Shown here: piece by piece, positions 26,916 to 40,800 of the stretch
Position numbering within the stretch: the stretch's first letter is position 1
Layout: each line of letters starts with the position of its first letter
Source of the DNA: CAXBDP01 sp041689935
Lineage (GTDB): Bacteria; Bacteroidota; Bacteroidia; Cytophagales; Cyclobacteriaceae
Direction: 5' to 3'
Assembly: GCA_041689935.1 (NCBI GenBank)
Contig: JBDNFI010000028.1
Coordinates: forward strand, 1-64,000
Length of the DNA stretch: 64,000 nucleotides
Translations under genes and position numbers: made by a program
The notes under the pieces: model-generated
Database searches by the model: none
What the model saw: the letters and a program-made list of their open reading frames with translations, nothing else
What the model was told of the DNA's origin: nothing

Positions 26916-29900
26916 ATGGCAACTAAAAAAATACCATCATCTTCATCTTCATATATTGGTCCTTTAAAAAGGGAGATAGGGAGCTTTTCTTCAAGAGATA
27001 GAGAAGCTATCCTCGCATCTGAGTCATTCGAACGTGGCCTATTAAAGTTTGCCGATGATGGAAAATCGGTAATTGATACTATTACCGGAAAGACACATTC
27101 AAGCCTCTCTAAAGCAGTAAATATAGTTAGCTCTAGGAGAATGGAATCTGTAGATTTATTAACTGGTAGCATTTATGATGAGAGTGGATATGGCGTACTT
27201 TCAGATCTTGTCCAAAACTTAAATGATTATATTAGACTAGATAACACAGTAGCAAATGCGCATAGAGAAGCTAATGCCATATTTGGGCATCCAGTAGTTC
27301 GAGGTGGAAATCTTGAATTAGTTAGAGTTAATTATTCTAGTCTTAAGCCAGATGACATTAAACTATTAGGGAACCTGCATGCGATTCTTTTTGACGGCGG
27401 AAAAACTATTCAAGCAGATGATTATACAGGGCAACTTAAAAGGGGAGAAATTCTACCTCCCGGAGTTTTGAGCACAAATGAAAGAAGTGCAACTCTCCTA
27501 ATGTTTAGGACAAAAGTCGGAGATAGTTATAAGTATTTAACAGGATTAGAAACTCAAGATTTACTTTCTGCAAGTGGTTCTGGAGTATTGGGTGAGAGTG
27601 ATTTATTCAGGGCTTTGTCTAAAGGTAGTGCTTTGTCTAAAGGTAGTGGTCAAGACTTAGAATACGAAATTGCTAAGGCTTTAGGGAAAGTACCGAAAAG
27701 AAGTAGGGCCCATACCTCACCTAGAAATTTTGTAATGCGTCAAGACGAAGTAAGCACAATGCTAAAATCTTTGGGCAGGGGTATGGACAAAAACTTTAAA
27801 GGACAGGCTCCCAAGACTCTTGAGGAAGCAATGCTACAAACTGATTCATCATTACTAAAAACCCTAAGAGCATTAGGTCCTGATTTGGAAGATCGTTATC
27901 ATAATTTTACTGCTGACCTTGCCGAAAAAGATGGAGGTACTACAGCAAGAAAACAAGTTTTGAGGCAAAGATTTGGAGAAAGAATTGTTATGGAAACGCA
28001 AGGTCAGGACGCCGCTAAAAGCTTTTTCAGAACAGCTTTAGATATGCAGGGGTTACATGCCCCAGAAGAAGAAACTGCTTTTTTTGATTTTATGACAAAA
28101 AATGTAAAAGAAACAATGGATAAAGCAAAATTAGATGGTAAAAAAGATATAACCTTTAAGGATGTCATAAAATATATAGAGGCTACAGAAAAAAGCGCTG
28201 GGTTAGAAACTAGCAGACATTTTAAATATCTTAATATTTTAAATGAAATGGATAAGATAGAAGACGGTTCTGGTTTTATGACCGACTTTGCTTTTGTAGA
28301 AAAAGCAAAAACTCTTAAAGCCGAAATAAAAACATTAGATAAACAAATTTTGAATCCAGCTACTGGAGAAACGGAAAGAATCATTGCACAAAAGAGGAAG
28401 GCAAATTTAATAAATCGTCTAAGTCTTTTTGTGGAAAACGTAGATAGTAAAGAAATAGCGATAAAGCCTTTAAGGCATCAAACTGGAAGAATGCTTTTTG
28501 GTGAGGGAGGACAAGGAAAGGGGGTTTTCGATATAATTAGCGATAGAGTAAAAAATGGTTTAAGTAAGATCGGATATATAGGAGTTGGTTCTAAAGAACT
28601 ATTTAAAAAAGAGGTAACGTTTGGTGCAGCAACCGCACCAGGTAGTGAAATGTTAGGTGCCTTTAGAGCTAATCAAATAACATTAGATCTTATAGATGAT
28701 CGCCATGGATTTGAAGGTATCTATACCGAACCTCAAGCAATGATATACCATCGTCAATTGTACGGTCCTGAATTTACAAGAGAAGTTCAAAGAGTAGATG
28801 CGCGTTTGGGTGCAGGAATAGAGGAGATACAAAGAGGATTTGTATCCGAAAATCTTAGAGCAAGCATATATCAGGACGCCAATATAAATCTATCTCTCAT
28901 GGATGAAGATGATATTGTCAGAAGGTTCGGAAGCAGATACAAAGCTAATGCATTCGTGTTGAATGCTAAAAGATTGCAAGAGCAGCTGTCCAGACCTGGT
29001 GTTAAAGTAAATGAAATCCCAGATCTAGCTAATAGTCTGATAGATCATATATCAAGAAACGCATTCAAAGTGAAGAGGCCTAAAACAGGATCTAAAACCG
29101 CCAGAGGTACTATCGAATGGCTATTACCTTATGCTCAAAGAAATGCAATAGATACAGAAAGCAGAGTATCAAAAGGTTTTAGCCCTTACGTTATTGGTGG
29201 TAGTCCAGAAGTTACTGAAACAATAAAGATACCTCTCAATAGTACGGACTCATTAGAATTGTTCAAATACAGATTCATGGGGCATAAAATGATTGTATCA
29301 GACACAGCTGCTACAAGATTAGGGCTATATGAAGCTGCAGGTGGTTTTGACTTAGACGATAAATTTATTAATAACTTAAGGACTATTACAGACGATAGAG
29401 GAGAAAAAAGATTGGTTTCTTTTGTATGGCGTCAACCAACTGGGCCACAAGAGTTTGCGTTACTTTCTCCACACTTAGATGATGCTACCATGACACGAAT
29501 GCTTGGATCTAATACCGATTTTGGTTCGAGATTTCAAGGTATGTCTAAAGCATTATCTGACATGATGAATTTTGATTCTGGATTTGATCCAAAATTTACT
29601 GAAACGGGGCTTGAAGGTGTTGATCATTTAAGCAGAGAAGAAAAAATATTTAAATTATTAAATTCCTTAGCGCACAATAATCAAAAAGTGGCAAACGCCT
29701 ATAGGGGGAATATTGAATCAGGTGCAGGTGGGTTGATTAACCAAAGAGAATTAGAATCTGCAATAATTAGGATTGGAGAGATTGGTAAATCAGACACTTT
29801 TGAATTGGGCGGAAAAACTATAAACACACGAAGCTTTGCCAAATCATGGTTATCCTCTAGAACAGAATTACTTGAAAAAAATTCTTTAGAGATAGATGGA

Positions 29901-32900
29901 ATGTTAAATAATAGATATATGGATATAGCAGAAATACATCAAGATATTGTTAAAAAATATTTTTCAAATGCTCCTGGTGGTATACCAATGAAGCTGGCTC
30001 CTGAAGATATTTCAAAGTTAGGAGCATTAGAATTGTCACAATATAGAGATTCTACTATGAAAAAAATGATAGGAGGTAATACTGTACTTGCGGAGGATAA
30101 AGTCTTTATGGATACCATCCGTAACATTTGGGATAAAAAAGTTACTGGTCAAAGCTTTGAAGCATATGAAGCAGGGTTGCGAAGTTCAGGTGAATATATG
30201 TCAAATATGGCACTGCATTTTAATGCAGGTCGTGAACTTTTATCGAGTAATATTGAAGGGGTACCATCTTTAATATTAAAAGCATTTAATGTGTTCAGTT
30301 TAAAAATGGGGTTATCGTCCTTTGGGGAATCTGGCGATTTGGCCCCTTACATTAACCAGCTTGCTTGGGCTGGTTCTTTGGAAGAGCAGCTAAGTGAAAT
30401 CCAAAAGGCTGCAGCAGCTGCGAATAGTGAAGGTAGTACTCTGCTCCAAATGGTAAAAAATGGGTCATTATTCATATATGATCCAGAAACAACAATCGAC
30501 CCAGCAAAGAGCGCAGGAGGCGGACAATATGGAATGAAGATGACTGCCGAAGATTTCACTAAGATTTATACCGATTCCATGAATAATAGGAGTATCTTAG
30601 TTTCTGAAGAAGAAATTCGAAAGTCTGTAACTGCAACTTTATATGGATTTAGTAAAAACAGAAAAGAAGAATTAGAAGCGTTAATAAGAGAAGTTGGTTT
30701 CTCCGGAAATACAGACGATTTTTTTAGTCAAGCAATTCATGGAGATCTTAACTCCGAGATACCCGAGGCACAAGGAAGAGTCTACAGGCTTATAGATGCT
30801 AGCGCTAAATCTGTTGGAAGCTCTGCCGTAGAAACAAGAGGGGCGATGCTAGGGTCGGCAAGAGCGGCTCAATTACTCTATCCCAATATTTTTCCAGAGG
30901 AGACTTTTGGTAAGATCGGTATAGATCCTGTTGCGGCTAAAGGAAAGTTATCAGTAATATATACAGGCCTCGATGAATCAGATATACAGGCGACAGTCAG
31001 AACTATGTTAGCTGCTATGAGGGAGGCTCTCTCTGAAAATACTGATAGAGTGTCTTCAGAGGGATTAGCCCAATTAAAAACAGAGATAGAAGCTCTCAAT
31101 GTTATGAGTGATAAAGTTGGTGCTCCTGGTTCGAAAACTCGTAAACAAGTTCAGACTCTTCATGACGAATTTGTAGAAATGTATAAGTATAGAGATATGG
31201 CTGAACTAAAATATGGGATAAATAATACACAGAAGATAAGCGACGCACGCCTTGATAGTACAAAGTTATTCAAAGATTCGAATAGAAGAAACGCACGATA
31301 TACAGAGTTAGGAGACACAAGACCAGCCAGTGGCCCGAATTTTGTCAAATTATATGAAAATTTTAGATCTGATTTGAATGAAGTTGGCCTCGGAAGAGAA
31401 GGTCTAGATCTTACAGAAAGGTCAGCTCGCCTAAATACTGAATCAGAGTTTTTAAGAAGTCTTGATGATATGACTCAATATGATCTAAGGGAAGTGTTTA
31501 GAGACTCAAGTAAGAAAGAGATGCTTGAACGTTTTCATGATCAGGGAGCTATAGAGAACGATCTTTTTGAGTCCTTGAAAAATATGGCTACTGATGAACA
31601 TATGGAAATTAGTAATAGCATGGTGGATAGTTTTTCGGGTGGTGTTAAGACACATATTGAGTTGCACAAAAGCGAATTTATAGAGGATGTAGAAGCAGCT
31701 TTGAAAAGATCAATCGAAGGGTCTGAAGACTTCCGTAAAACTCCTATAGATGCAATGAAAAAACTTCTTTATGGAGCTCAAGACCTTAAGAAACAAAAGG
31801 GACAATTAGAATTTGGTGAACTTATACAAAAAGTTTTACAGCAAGGCGAGTCTATGATTACCGTTAATGGACAAACGTATTCGATGAGTCAAATAGCTAC
31901 GTTGGCTGAAGCTGAAATCCATAGATCTATTGGCGAAGGGATGCATATAGGGTTGAGCAAAGAAATACTTGAAGGAAAAATAGGGCCAGAAAATGTTATT
32001 ACTGAATCTACTGAGAGAGGTTTAGATGCAGTTCTTGAAAGGCTAGGAGGAGATCCAACACAGGATTTACATACAAGGGAATCTTTAAATAAACTGTTGC
32101 CAACAACTAGAGACTTAAGTATAGATAATGGTAGCTTAACAAGATTTCCTAGATTATCAAACAGAGAAGAGATAGACACACTTTTGAGTGAAATGGGGGC
32201 TGAAGCTGAGCGGAGTAACCAGTTCATTTTTAGAAGAATATGCAGGGTTATCACAAAATGATGAATCTATATTCGATCTTTTCATCGAAAAAACAAGAAC
32301 AGAAGCAGGACTAGGTACCAGTAATGAAGATATTCACAAGGCAAAAGAATTAGCTGAAAACAAAAGAAGAGCCGCCGATTTGCTGCGCAGAAAAAAATCA
32401 GCACAGTATACAATAAATCAACATGGAGAGTTAAGCGCCTCTAATAAAGCAGTTAGGGCTAGAATCCCCCTAGAAGATGCTAAAGATCGTTTAGAGGATG
32501 TTGCGCGTAGCTTTGGAGAGGACTTTATAAGATCAGAAGATGAGCAAATAGCATATGAAGCCGCTGATGATATTGCTAGGATCTTTAATCCATTAGATGA
32601 TTTGGTCACTCCAACAGTATACAAAAGATTTAATCCAAAAGACTCAGCAATTATTAAAGCTATAATGAAGAATAAAGGTACAGTAGCGGGAGTAGCGGCT
32701 ATCGCTTTAGGTGTTGGTATTTTCGCCAGTATAAGGAAGAAAGAACACACACAACAAGGGGTAGCTGGCCCACCGCTTATCCCAGGTGGGAATCCGTATG
32801 AGAGGATACCAGCAGGCTCCATGTCATATCCAGACGCACCAGGAGGCCCTACAGGGCAAATGGGGACATCCTATAATGTTTCTGTTAATGGGGATTCGGA

Positions 32901-33024
32901 ACAAATGAGAGAGTTTTCAGCTAGAGCAGGATTAGTAACAAACGGCCAAGTAGGAAGTACTATGTATAATAGTCTTCCTGACTTAGGCCGCGACCCTTAT
33001 AGCGATATAGCAGGATCTTTTTAA
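26916..33024 (+). CDS. Giant tail-lumen or tape-measure-like protein (2035 aa), one +1 recoding site
   Basis: Frames 26916-32210 and 32215-33024 join through CGGA at 32211; 6109 bases minus one gives 2036 codons. The start is one base after the preceding stop region (TAAAATGG). Most of the protein is charged and helical (for example IEDVEAALKRSIEGSEDF), in keeping with a tape measure or internal protein. After the shift come a KAKELAENKRRAADLLRRKK helix and, at about 1920-1937, a Gly/Ala-rich membrane-type helix (GTVAGVAAIALGVGIFA), followed by a Pro/Gly-rich tail. Downstream neighbours have the same arrangement. No family is recognised. It may form part of the ejected tail content. Confidence 0.7.
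27612..27647 (+). repeat. Tandem duplication of an 18-bp unit
   Basis: Two exact, adjacent copies of gctttgtctaaaggtagt inside the 2035-residue gene, encoding ALSKGS twice. It is a recent in-frame slippage duplication with no evident function. Confidence 0.9.
32211..32214 (+). other. +1 recoding site D (GAG CGGA GTA)
   Basis: In-frame CGG at residue 1766. The unshifted frame continues 16 codons with an unlike composition (FIFRRICRVITK) to a stop. The shifted frame reads VTSSFLEEYAGLSQNDES and matches the acidic helical style of the rest of the protein. Confidence 0.88.
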
Positions 33025-33071
33025 AATCAAATTACAAACATTTAGCATTATAAAAAGGATAGATTATTTTT

Positions 33072-34825
33072 ATGGCAGCACCAAACCCAAAGTTTATTGG
33101 CAGTCTTGGTTTAAATCAATTTGATAACTATATTAGTGCTGTATCTGCTGGTGTTGCTAATAAAATATCTACAGAACGACTTATAAAAGCCGCTGGATTA
33201 GAAGGTTCTTCAGACCCTTTTGAAAAAATATTTTCTGCATTTACTACTCATGTTGAAAATTTTGATGTTACAGAAGAGATGGAAAGAAAATTAGGAGCAA
33301 TTTCTAGAGAATATGAGAATATAGAAGACGCGCCTTACCTCGTAAGAGAATATACAAAAAGTGTAGAGGCTGGGAAAACATTTCGTTCAGCACCAGCCAT
33401 AGATAATGCTACAAGACTAGCGGAAGAGCGTATCCGGATTACTTGATGAAAATCACCCAGATTCAGCTAGAGCTGAATTTGCCAGAAAGTGGAACGAAGA
33501 AGCAAAAGCACAAGCGCCGGTAAATAGAACTAGAGTGGCAAGAATGCCAACGGGTTCAGCTGCAGTAGCAGATGCTAACGCCAACCTAGTCTCTGCAGCA
33601 GGTCCGAGTGGCCGAAAACCAACAAATCTATTAAATGTAGCTAACCAATTAGACTCAAGATTTAGTACAGAGATGCCACAAGAAGTAGCAGACGCTTTTG
33701 CGAATGGGGATGTCCAAAGAATTTTTAGAACTTCAGAAAATCTTCCTAAAGCCTCTCTTGCCCCAGGAGAAGTTCCAACAGCTAGTATGACCGCTAGGCC
33801 ATATGGCGATTATTCTGGTTCAATATATGTTCAAACAAAAGATGGAAGAACCGCTAGATGGAAAGATCCAGATCTGTCCATGGGCGACGATATGGGATGG
33901 AATGCCAATAGAGGAAAAGATGTATTCTCAGAGACGGCAACTGCAGGAAGTCTGTCACTAGACAGACGTGCTTCTGATGTTCTTGGTGGACAAATACATG
34001 AACTCGGAGCCGATTTTAGTCATACGGGCCATAGTGTATCTGATATTTTTGAGTCATCAGGTGAAAGAAGTTTTTTTGCAGGAACAGGCACTGCTAGAGG
34101 CGCAGTTGCTCAAGAACCGATAGAAGATTTTTTAACCAGAAATACTGTCAAAGATCTTAACACAGCCGCAAATATAAAATCGGTTAAAGGTCTAGGGGAT
34201 ACAGTAGAAAAAGTAGTTGCCGAAACTGAATCAGCTACTGTTACTATAAAAACACCACCAGTCAGTGCTGGTACTAGAGGGGCACCACTACCTTCTGATG
34301 TTGTAGTTGACGCTGCAGATTCGGGGGGTAAAGCCGCAGCTAGATCAGCTAAAACTGTAGCAGATGATCTTTCAACTGGTATTCTAAAAGTTGGTAAAAA
34401 ACTTGGTAGCAATCCTAAAGGTTTAATCATAGCTGGTACTATTGCAGCAGCAGGGTTGATTGGTTATCGGAGCCACTAGAAGAGGTGGGACAGAAGAACA
34501 AAGAGTAAACACGTCAGAGTCTGACTATGCACAGCCATCAGCGCAGATGCAGGGCTCCTACGAGGGCTACATGCGTTCTGCGCCAGCTTACATACAGGCT
34601 AACGGTGTCGGATATGATAACCCCGCAAATCAACAAGCAAGATATTCTAAAAATACTAGAGGAAGAAATGATACTAATATATTATCTCCGCAGTCATTTA
34701 GCGGAACTAGTTTTAATAATATTTCTCAATCTGCTATACTTAGTGATTACTCTAGAAGCTTTACAAAAAACTCATCTAGTCAAAGATTACAAAATCTTAA
34801 TAGGATAGAAAGTATGTTTGGTTAA
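33072..34825 (+). CDS. Tail protein with membrane-type helix (583 aa), two +1 recoding sites
   Basis: Frames 33072-33434, 33439-34467 and 34472-34825 join through CGGA at 33435 and 34468; 1754 bases minus two gives 584 codons. The first joint restores LLDENHPDSARAEFARKW, the second ATRRGGTEEQ. The start has a weak AAAGGAT ribosome binding site. Residues about 449-465 (GLIIAGTIAAAGLIGY) form a Gly/Ala-rich helix that ends exactly at the second recoding site. The C-terminus is Ser/Asn/Gln-rich. Third in a row of proteins with one such helix, it may work with them in DNA passage through the cell envelope. No family is recognised. Confidence 0.75.
33435..33438 (+). other. +1 recoding site E (ATC CGGA TTA)
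   Basis: In-frame CGG at residue 122. Unshifted, the frame stops at TGA two codons later. Shifted, it reads LLDENHPDSARAEFARK and continues for 343 codons. Confidence 0.9.
34468..34471 (+). other. +1 recoding site F (TAT CGGA GCC)
   Basis: In-frame CGG at residue 466, directly after the hydrophobic helix. Unshifted, a TAG follows two codons later. Shifted, it reads ATRRGGTEEQRVN. Confidence 0.9.
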
Positions 34826-34831
34826 TATTTT

Positions 34832-37800
34832 ATGACTATGGATATGAATATAGACTCTTTCAATTATATTAAATCACAATTTCCCACTAAACAACATATT
34901 ATAGATTACAAGCAAGAATGTAAGATCTGGTTGGATCTAGCGTCATCGAATCTATCTAATCCTATTTATACAGAAAAGATTAGATCGATAATGGTGCTTA
35001 CTAACGGTAGGGTAAAGGGTAGTACTCCATCGTGGATAGATAAAGATTTACCTACGGGTAGACTTATATTGAGACCCGATAAACAAGATAAAAAATGGAT
35101 ATCGGCTAGAGAAAAGGCAATTAAAACAGTAGCTGGTAAGACAAACGAAGATGTAATTAATTATCTAAAAAGATTTGATAAAACGATTCCAGATAATCTT
35201 AATTTAGATGACCCGATCTACGAAAATGCATGGAATCTTTGGTTTACAGATGGTAGTTATGGGATGTTACTCGGTCCATACCAGGGTTGTTTCACTTATA
35301 TATTTTCTATAGCTAGCTATGTGAGTGATGTGAATGAAAGATTAGCAAATTTTGATATATCTGCTTCATCCCCAGGGGGATCTAGTAGTAGTGGTGGCGG
35401 GACAAAGCCCAATACGCCAGCCGATGTCTCTGAGCCTCCCATGGCAGAAGAGCCAGATATCAGTCTTGAAAGATCAAATGCCCTAGAATTATTCTTAAGT
35501 AAGATGTATTTTCATGATGATACAGTAACTACTAATTCTATTAATTTTTATTCCGTTATGAGGGAAAGAAGTGGTTTTGCCACAGAAGATCCAGGAACTA
35601 CTTTTAAAGATCCTTTTTATAAAAAATTTATAAACATTATCGCGCCCACAATGAACATCGCAGGTCTAGATGAAAAATATCAAAAAAATTTATTTCAAAA
35701 AATAGAAGCCTCTGGTCTTTTTGATTTAATCGCCCATGTGGATTTGATCCAGGCTTATAGCAGATCTCGTCTTAGTAATTTAGGGAGAGTAAAGGGGAGT
35801 GCAGCAGCTAAGGGCGTCTTAGATGGGGTAAGGGATACGGGCTGGCTTTTAAAGTTGTCCAATGTCTTACATAAACTATCTAATGATCCGATTACGCTTG
35901 CATCCATATATAGATATTTCCCAGATTTAATTAATTATTTTTTTACGGCATTAGCTGCAACTGCAGATTATTCGAATGATGGTAAGGGTGGTGGAGCAGA
36001 AGACAAACTAAATAGTCCACAGATGATATTGGATGATCTGATGGCCGCAATAGGCCAGGAAAAAGGCCAAACCATTTTCACGGGTGCATGGGATTTAATC
36101 AATACAGGTGAGAGAATAGAGGAGGCTTTAAAACAGTTTCCATCTAGGCAAAATATACCACCAGTTTCACCAGATATATTTCATTTTCGCTTAGGCGCAG
36201 CAAATTTTTATATACCACCAATAGTTATAGATGTAAATACACAATTCAAAGTTAGTAGCATGGGCGAAGGTGCACTAAGACAGAAAAATAGTCCCAAATT
36301 TAATGCTGGATATAAGCATACTACAATAAGTATGCAATTGTTTTTCCCTAATTATGAAGAAATTTGGGGAATGTCAATCACTGATGCATCAAAAATATCT
36401 TTAAAGGATAATTATAGAATTGATTTTAGTGGCAGTGGTGACGACGATGCAAAGATAGATAAATTTCTTTCATCGCTTAGGGGGCTCGTTGCAGCATTTA
36501 AGTATGCACCGTTTCTACCGATAAGAAATCATTATCTAAATTCGGTTTATGGTATTACTGGAGTGGCATTAAACGCCATGTCAATATCTACGATACCGCA
36601 ATACCCATTTGCATTAGTAGTCAGTCTTGACCTATATAACTTTAATCATAAGCCATTCCTTCCAATGTTTAACGATTTCAACCAAGCAATTCACTGGGGC
36701 AAATTTAGACAATACATGGGTAAAGCGGCAGGGGCGCTACATAACTATGTTAATGAAGAATTTTTAATGGTAGGAGATACAGATAAAGCTAGTGGTCAAG
36801 CTGTTGTCCAAACCGACAGAGATGGTAATAAAATGGATGACACAGTACCTATCCAGGTGCAGGCAGATGGGATGTCATCTCAATCGGGTATAGGCGGTCA
36901 GCCATTGAATGAGCTTTTGGGTTATAAAAATGAAGTCTATGTAACAAACGTAGTCAAAGAATGGATTGATGGAAGTAATATATCTTTTTACATGCCCCAA
37001 GAAACCCAAACAAAAATATTTACTCCAGATATTTCTGGATTTAGAAGCGATGAAGAAAAACTAAAAGATAAAAACGCTACAGATCAAGGTCGAGGTTTTT
37101 GGAATACAATGCTTGCAAACTTTGGCATAGTTATAACTGATGGATATCATAGAACGTTAGATTCTGTCATCAATACATCTACTGGTAATATAACAGATTA
37201 TACAGTAAGACAAAAAATAGTAGACAGTATAGATATATTAACTGCTGGAAGAAATGCTGAGAACTTCCAACAAAAAGCCTATGCTTTTATAATAACAACT
37301 TTCATAAAACAAAATCCACAACTTGACTCTGAAAGAAAAAATTATTTAAAAGACTTTAGCAGAACAGAGAATGCCTTTGTAGATACAGAAAGATATGTTT
37401 TTGGTTCTATAGTTTTCAAAGATCAGACATTAGCTCAAATTAAAACTTTTTTAAAGGATCAGGCCTTAAATACAACAGCATATCTAGATTTTCTTGTAGA
37501 CCAACATCTCGAAAAAGTTGCTATTAATGGGGGTAAGAATGATGATGATGAGTGGAAAGAGGAAGAAAGAGTAAGAATCAAGGAACAGTTTTCTATTGCT
37601 TATAGCGCTACTGTATACGAAAGATTCTTTAGAGCTGGTCCGATAAGAGATCTTATGGAAGCAGCTATGCAGAGAGCTGGGAGTTTTCATCTAAGAGAAT
37701 GGGAAGTCCCAATGATAAGGGTCGACTTTGACCCTAAAAAAGTTATAGTCACAAATGTTTCTATATCTCTGAGTAACAATATAGTTCCATTACAAGTACA

Positions 37801-40800
37801 GATGCATGACGAACCAACCTATCAGCATATAGGTGGAGGCGATAGTTATATAAATATATCGATGAAGATTTTTGGTGAAACTGAATTAATAAAATTAAGA
37901 AAAATATTTGAACATATAAATGGGCTCGCTAGATTAGAGAACGCAGCAGGAGTTTTGGGATTTCTAGGAATAAAAAATATTATTACCGCTTTAGCTGGTA
38001 TCAAATACGTCCTTCCATTATCTTTCAATGTTTCTACAATACCAAACTTTCCTCATGTTTACGACGTTAGTTTAAGAATGGTCGATTTTGATATTTTCCA
38101 ACAGAAACGTGAACAGTTGTCTTCGGCTCAACAAAGGATGCTTATCGAAGAATTTGGCACTAAAAAAAATCCGTTCTTAAGGATAAAACAACTATGGCGG
38201 ACAATTTAATGCTTATCCAGACTTTCCACTTGAGATAAGAAATAAAGAGGGGGAAATAGTTGGTAACCTAGATCCAGATTTTTACTTTAGAAGTTTTGAA
38301 ATGCTTGACCGAGATGTCGTGCATAATATCGAACAGAATAGAGGTAAATTAGACAGGTTAGACAGGCTCAATATATCATCAATTAATTTAGATGGAACGA
38401 TATCAGCCGTTGATAATTCTGATGTGATTACCCGACGCATAGGCGCAGTTGCCTATAAAAATGAATCAATAGTTAAAAAGTTTCAAGAGTACATAAAAAA
38501 TAATGATCTGAAAACGCTTAAAGCTTATGCTATCAATACATTGAGCCTTAATGCATCAGAAATTGCTTCCTATATATTAGAAGCAATGAAAACGGAGGAG
38601 AATGAAAAGTTTTTGTTATCTTATCTAGAATCACTAGATGAGGCTGATTTTGCGAATGCTGGGATTGATTCAGATATAGCTGATTCTAATTGGAGAATCT
38701 CTTCTGGCAGATTAAAGTCTGGAGACTTAAGTTCGGTTGATAAGATACAGAAGGCGCAATTACAAAATGCACTAAAGGGTGGACTGGATGAGTTCAAGGA
38801 AGATCCATATATTAGTTTCAATCCAGATGATTTAGGGGCTCATGCAATAATCCATACTTTTCCAGCTGTAGATAATCCCGCTAACCCTAAAATACCAGCA
38901 ATGTTTCATACTGCAGATGGATATCAATTTGGTTACATAGACAAATCTAATGGTAGATTTTATCTGACAATAGATGACGCTAATATTAAAAAAGATTCCT
39001 CCGTACAATACATCGGTATAACCGATACCCAAACGCCAGATACCGGAACAAAAAACGTTATGACAGGAGTGCCTGGTGTACAGTCTTTAGACAAATACCA
39101 ATATAGTTATTCTGCTGGTGATAGTGGTAAACCAGAAACTATGGGGCAAGGTGGAAACTCTAAGAGCATTACAAGTCATTGGGAAAAGATGATGATAGAT
39201 ACCCAGTATAGAGATATCTCTGGAAGAATGATTAGGGCATTTCCTACTTACATGTTATGGCTAATTAGCGAAAGAGACTTTGCTGGAACAAAATTATTTG
39301 ATAATTTTTATGGTTTACAATCAATTATAGATTTTTCTATTGTTTCTTCTGAGGATATTCTTGGAGATACTCTTGTTTTTAGAGCATCCAATATGTACGC
39401 AAAGTTATCCACAAAAGAGGCTACAACAATTTTTAGCGGGACAGCTGGTCAGACTGATGACAAACCAGGTGAGAACGTATTAAATTTAACATCTGGTCTT
39501 GAGCAAATTATAGATAGGACTTTGAATACTGCGAGAAATCAACTCGGACATATGGAAAGTCAATACATTGTTGACATAGAAAATATTAGACTTAAGCCTG
39601 GCGTAAGAATACACCTAAGAGGCGGATATCGGATCTAATCCTAACTCACTACATACATTATTTAATGGGATTATAACCGAAGTCGAATTAGGTGAAATAG
39701 TTACGGTTACATGCCAGTCAGATGCAATAGAGCTAAGTCCAGTAATTAACTCAACAGACAAAAAGGGTAGTAGCGGTAGCATAGATGGGGCACTAAACAC
39801 TGGTCTATATTTATCAGAGCCAAGAGATTTAATGGTAAGACTTTTGTCGATGGGGACATCAAGGGTTAGAGAGTCATTTGCACATGCGACTAGAGGAACA
39901 ATTTTTTCTGAAAATAAATTTGGTATTAGACATTTTGGGACCATTCTATATGAACCGCTAACAGAAACCGAAAGAAACAAAAACGCAGGAATTAGGAACG
40001 CATACGCCGATGCACTCACAAGCATTGGTAAGGGCAATGGTTTAACAGGTGGTTCTGGCGCTGTATTAGGGATATTAAATCCTTTAGGTAATAACTCTAG
40101 CGGGACTGGTTTTGGTCTTGGGCCAGAGGTGAGGATACCAGTGGTAGGGATGATGCAGACGCTATGGTCGAATTTCGCTACACAAACAGATCTAGAACTT
40201 TTTAAAAGAAATATTTATCCAGGGAACGGAACTGGCGTAGCTCAATTCCTAGGTGGAGATCTTGGTGATGGTTGGGCAGATGCAGCTTCGCTTACACCAG
40301 AAGATATACCAAACCCAAGATTAGAGTATCTTAATAGACTAACAGATTCTTCATGGAATAATATGCTGCAAAAATATGATCAAGGTAACCCCAGTGCTGC
40401 TGCGGCCTTAGACAGTCTAACACAAGGGAATCAGATCAGATCATCAGGAGGGCTCGCTGCAGGGGTACTGAGTGGCTCCCTATTGGCTGCGGGAGCAGCA
40501 TTGGCCTTTGGCACTGGTGGAATTGTGCTCCCAACAATAGGAGGGCTTACCGCAGTATCAGGTGGGGCATCTTTATTAGGCTCTCTAACGGGTAGAGGTG
40601 GTGTAAATATTTGGAAAACGTTTGGTCTTATCAGCGATGCAGATGACGACATGCCAGGATTTGACGAAGTTTCTTTTAGAGCTCAAACATATATGAAATC
40701 TGTTTGGGATCTTTTCCAAATGTGCGCAAGATTACTCCCTAATTATATTGTTGCGGTAAGACCATTCGAAGATAGATCTACAGTATTCTATGGAAAACCA

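Noticed and set aside
37848..37856. TATAAATA octamer as a late promoter
   Set aside because: It is inside the hub gene in AT-rich coding sequence, with no gene start following.
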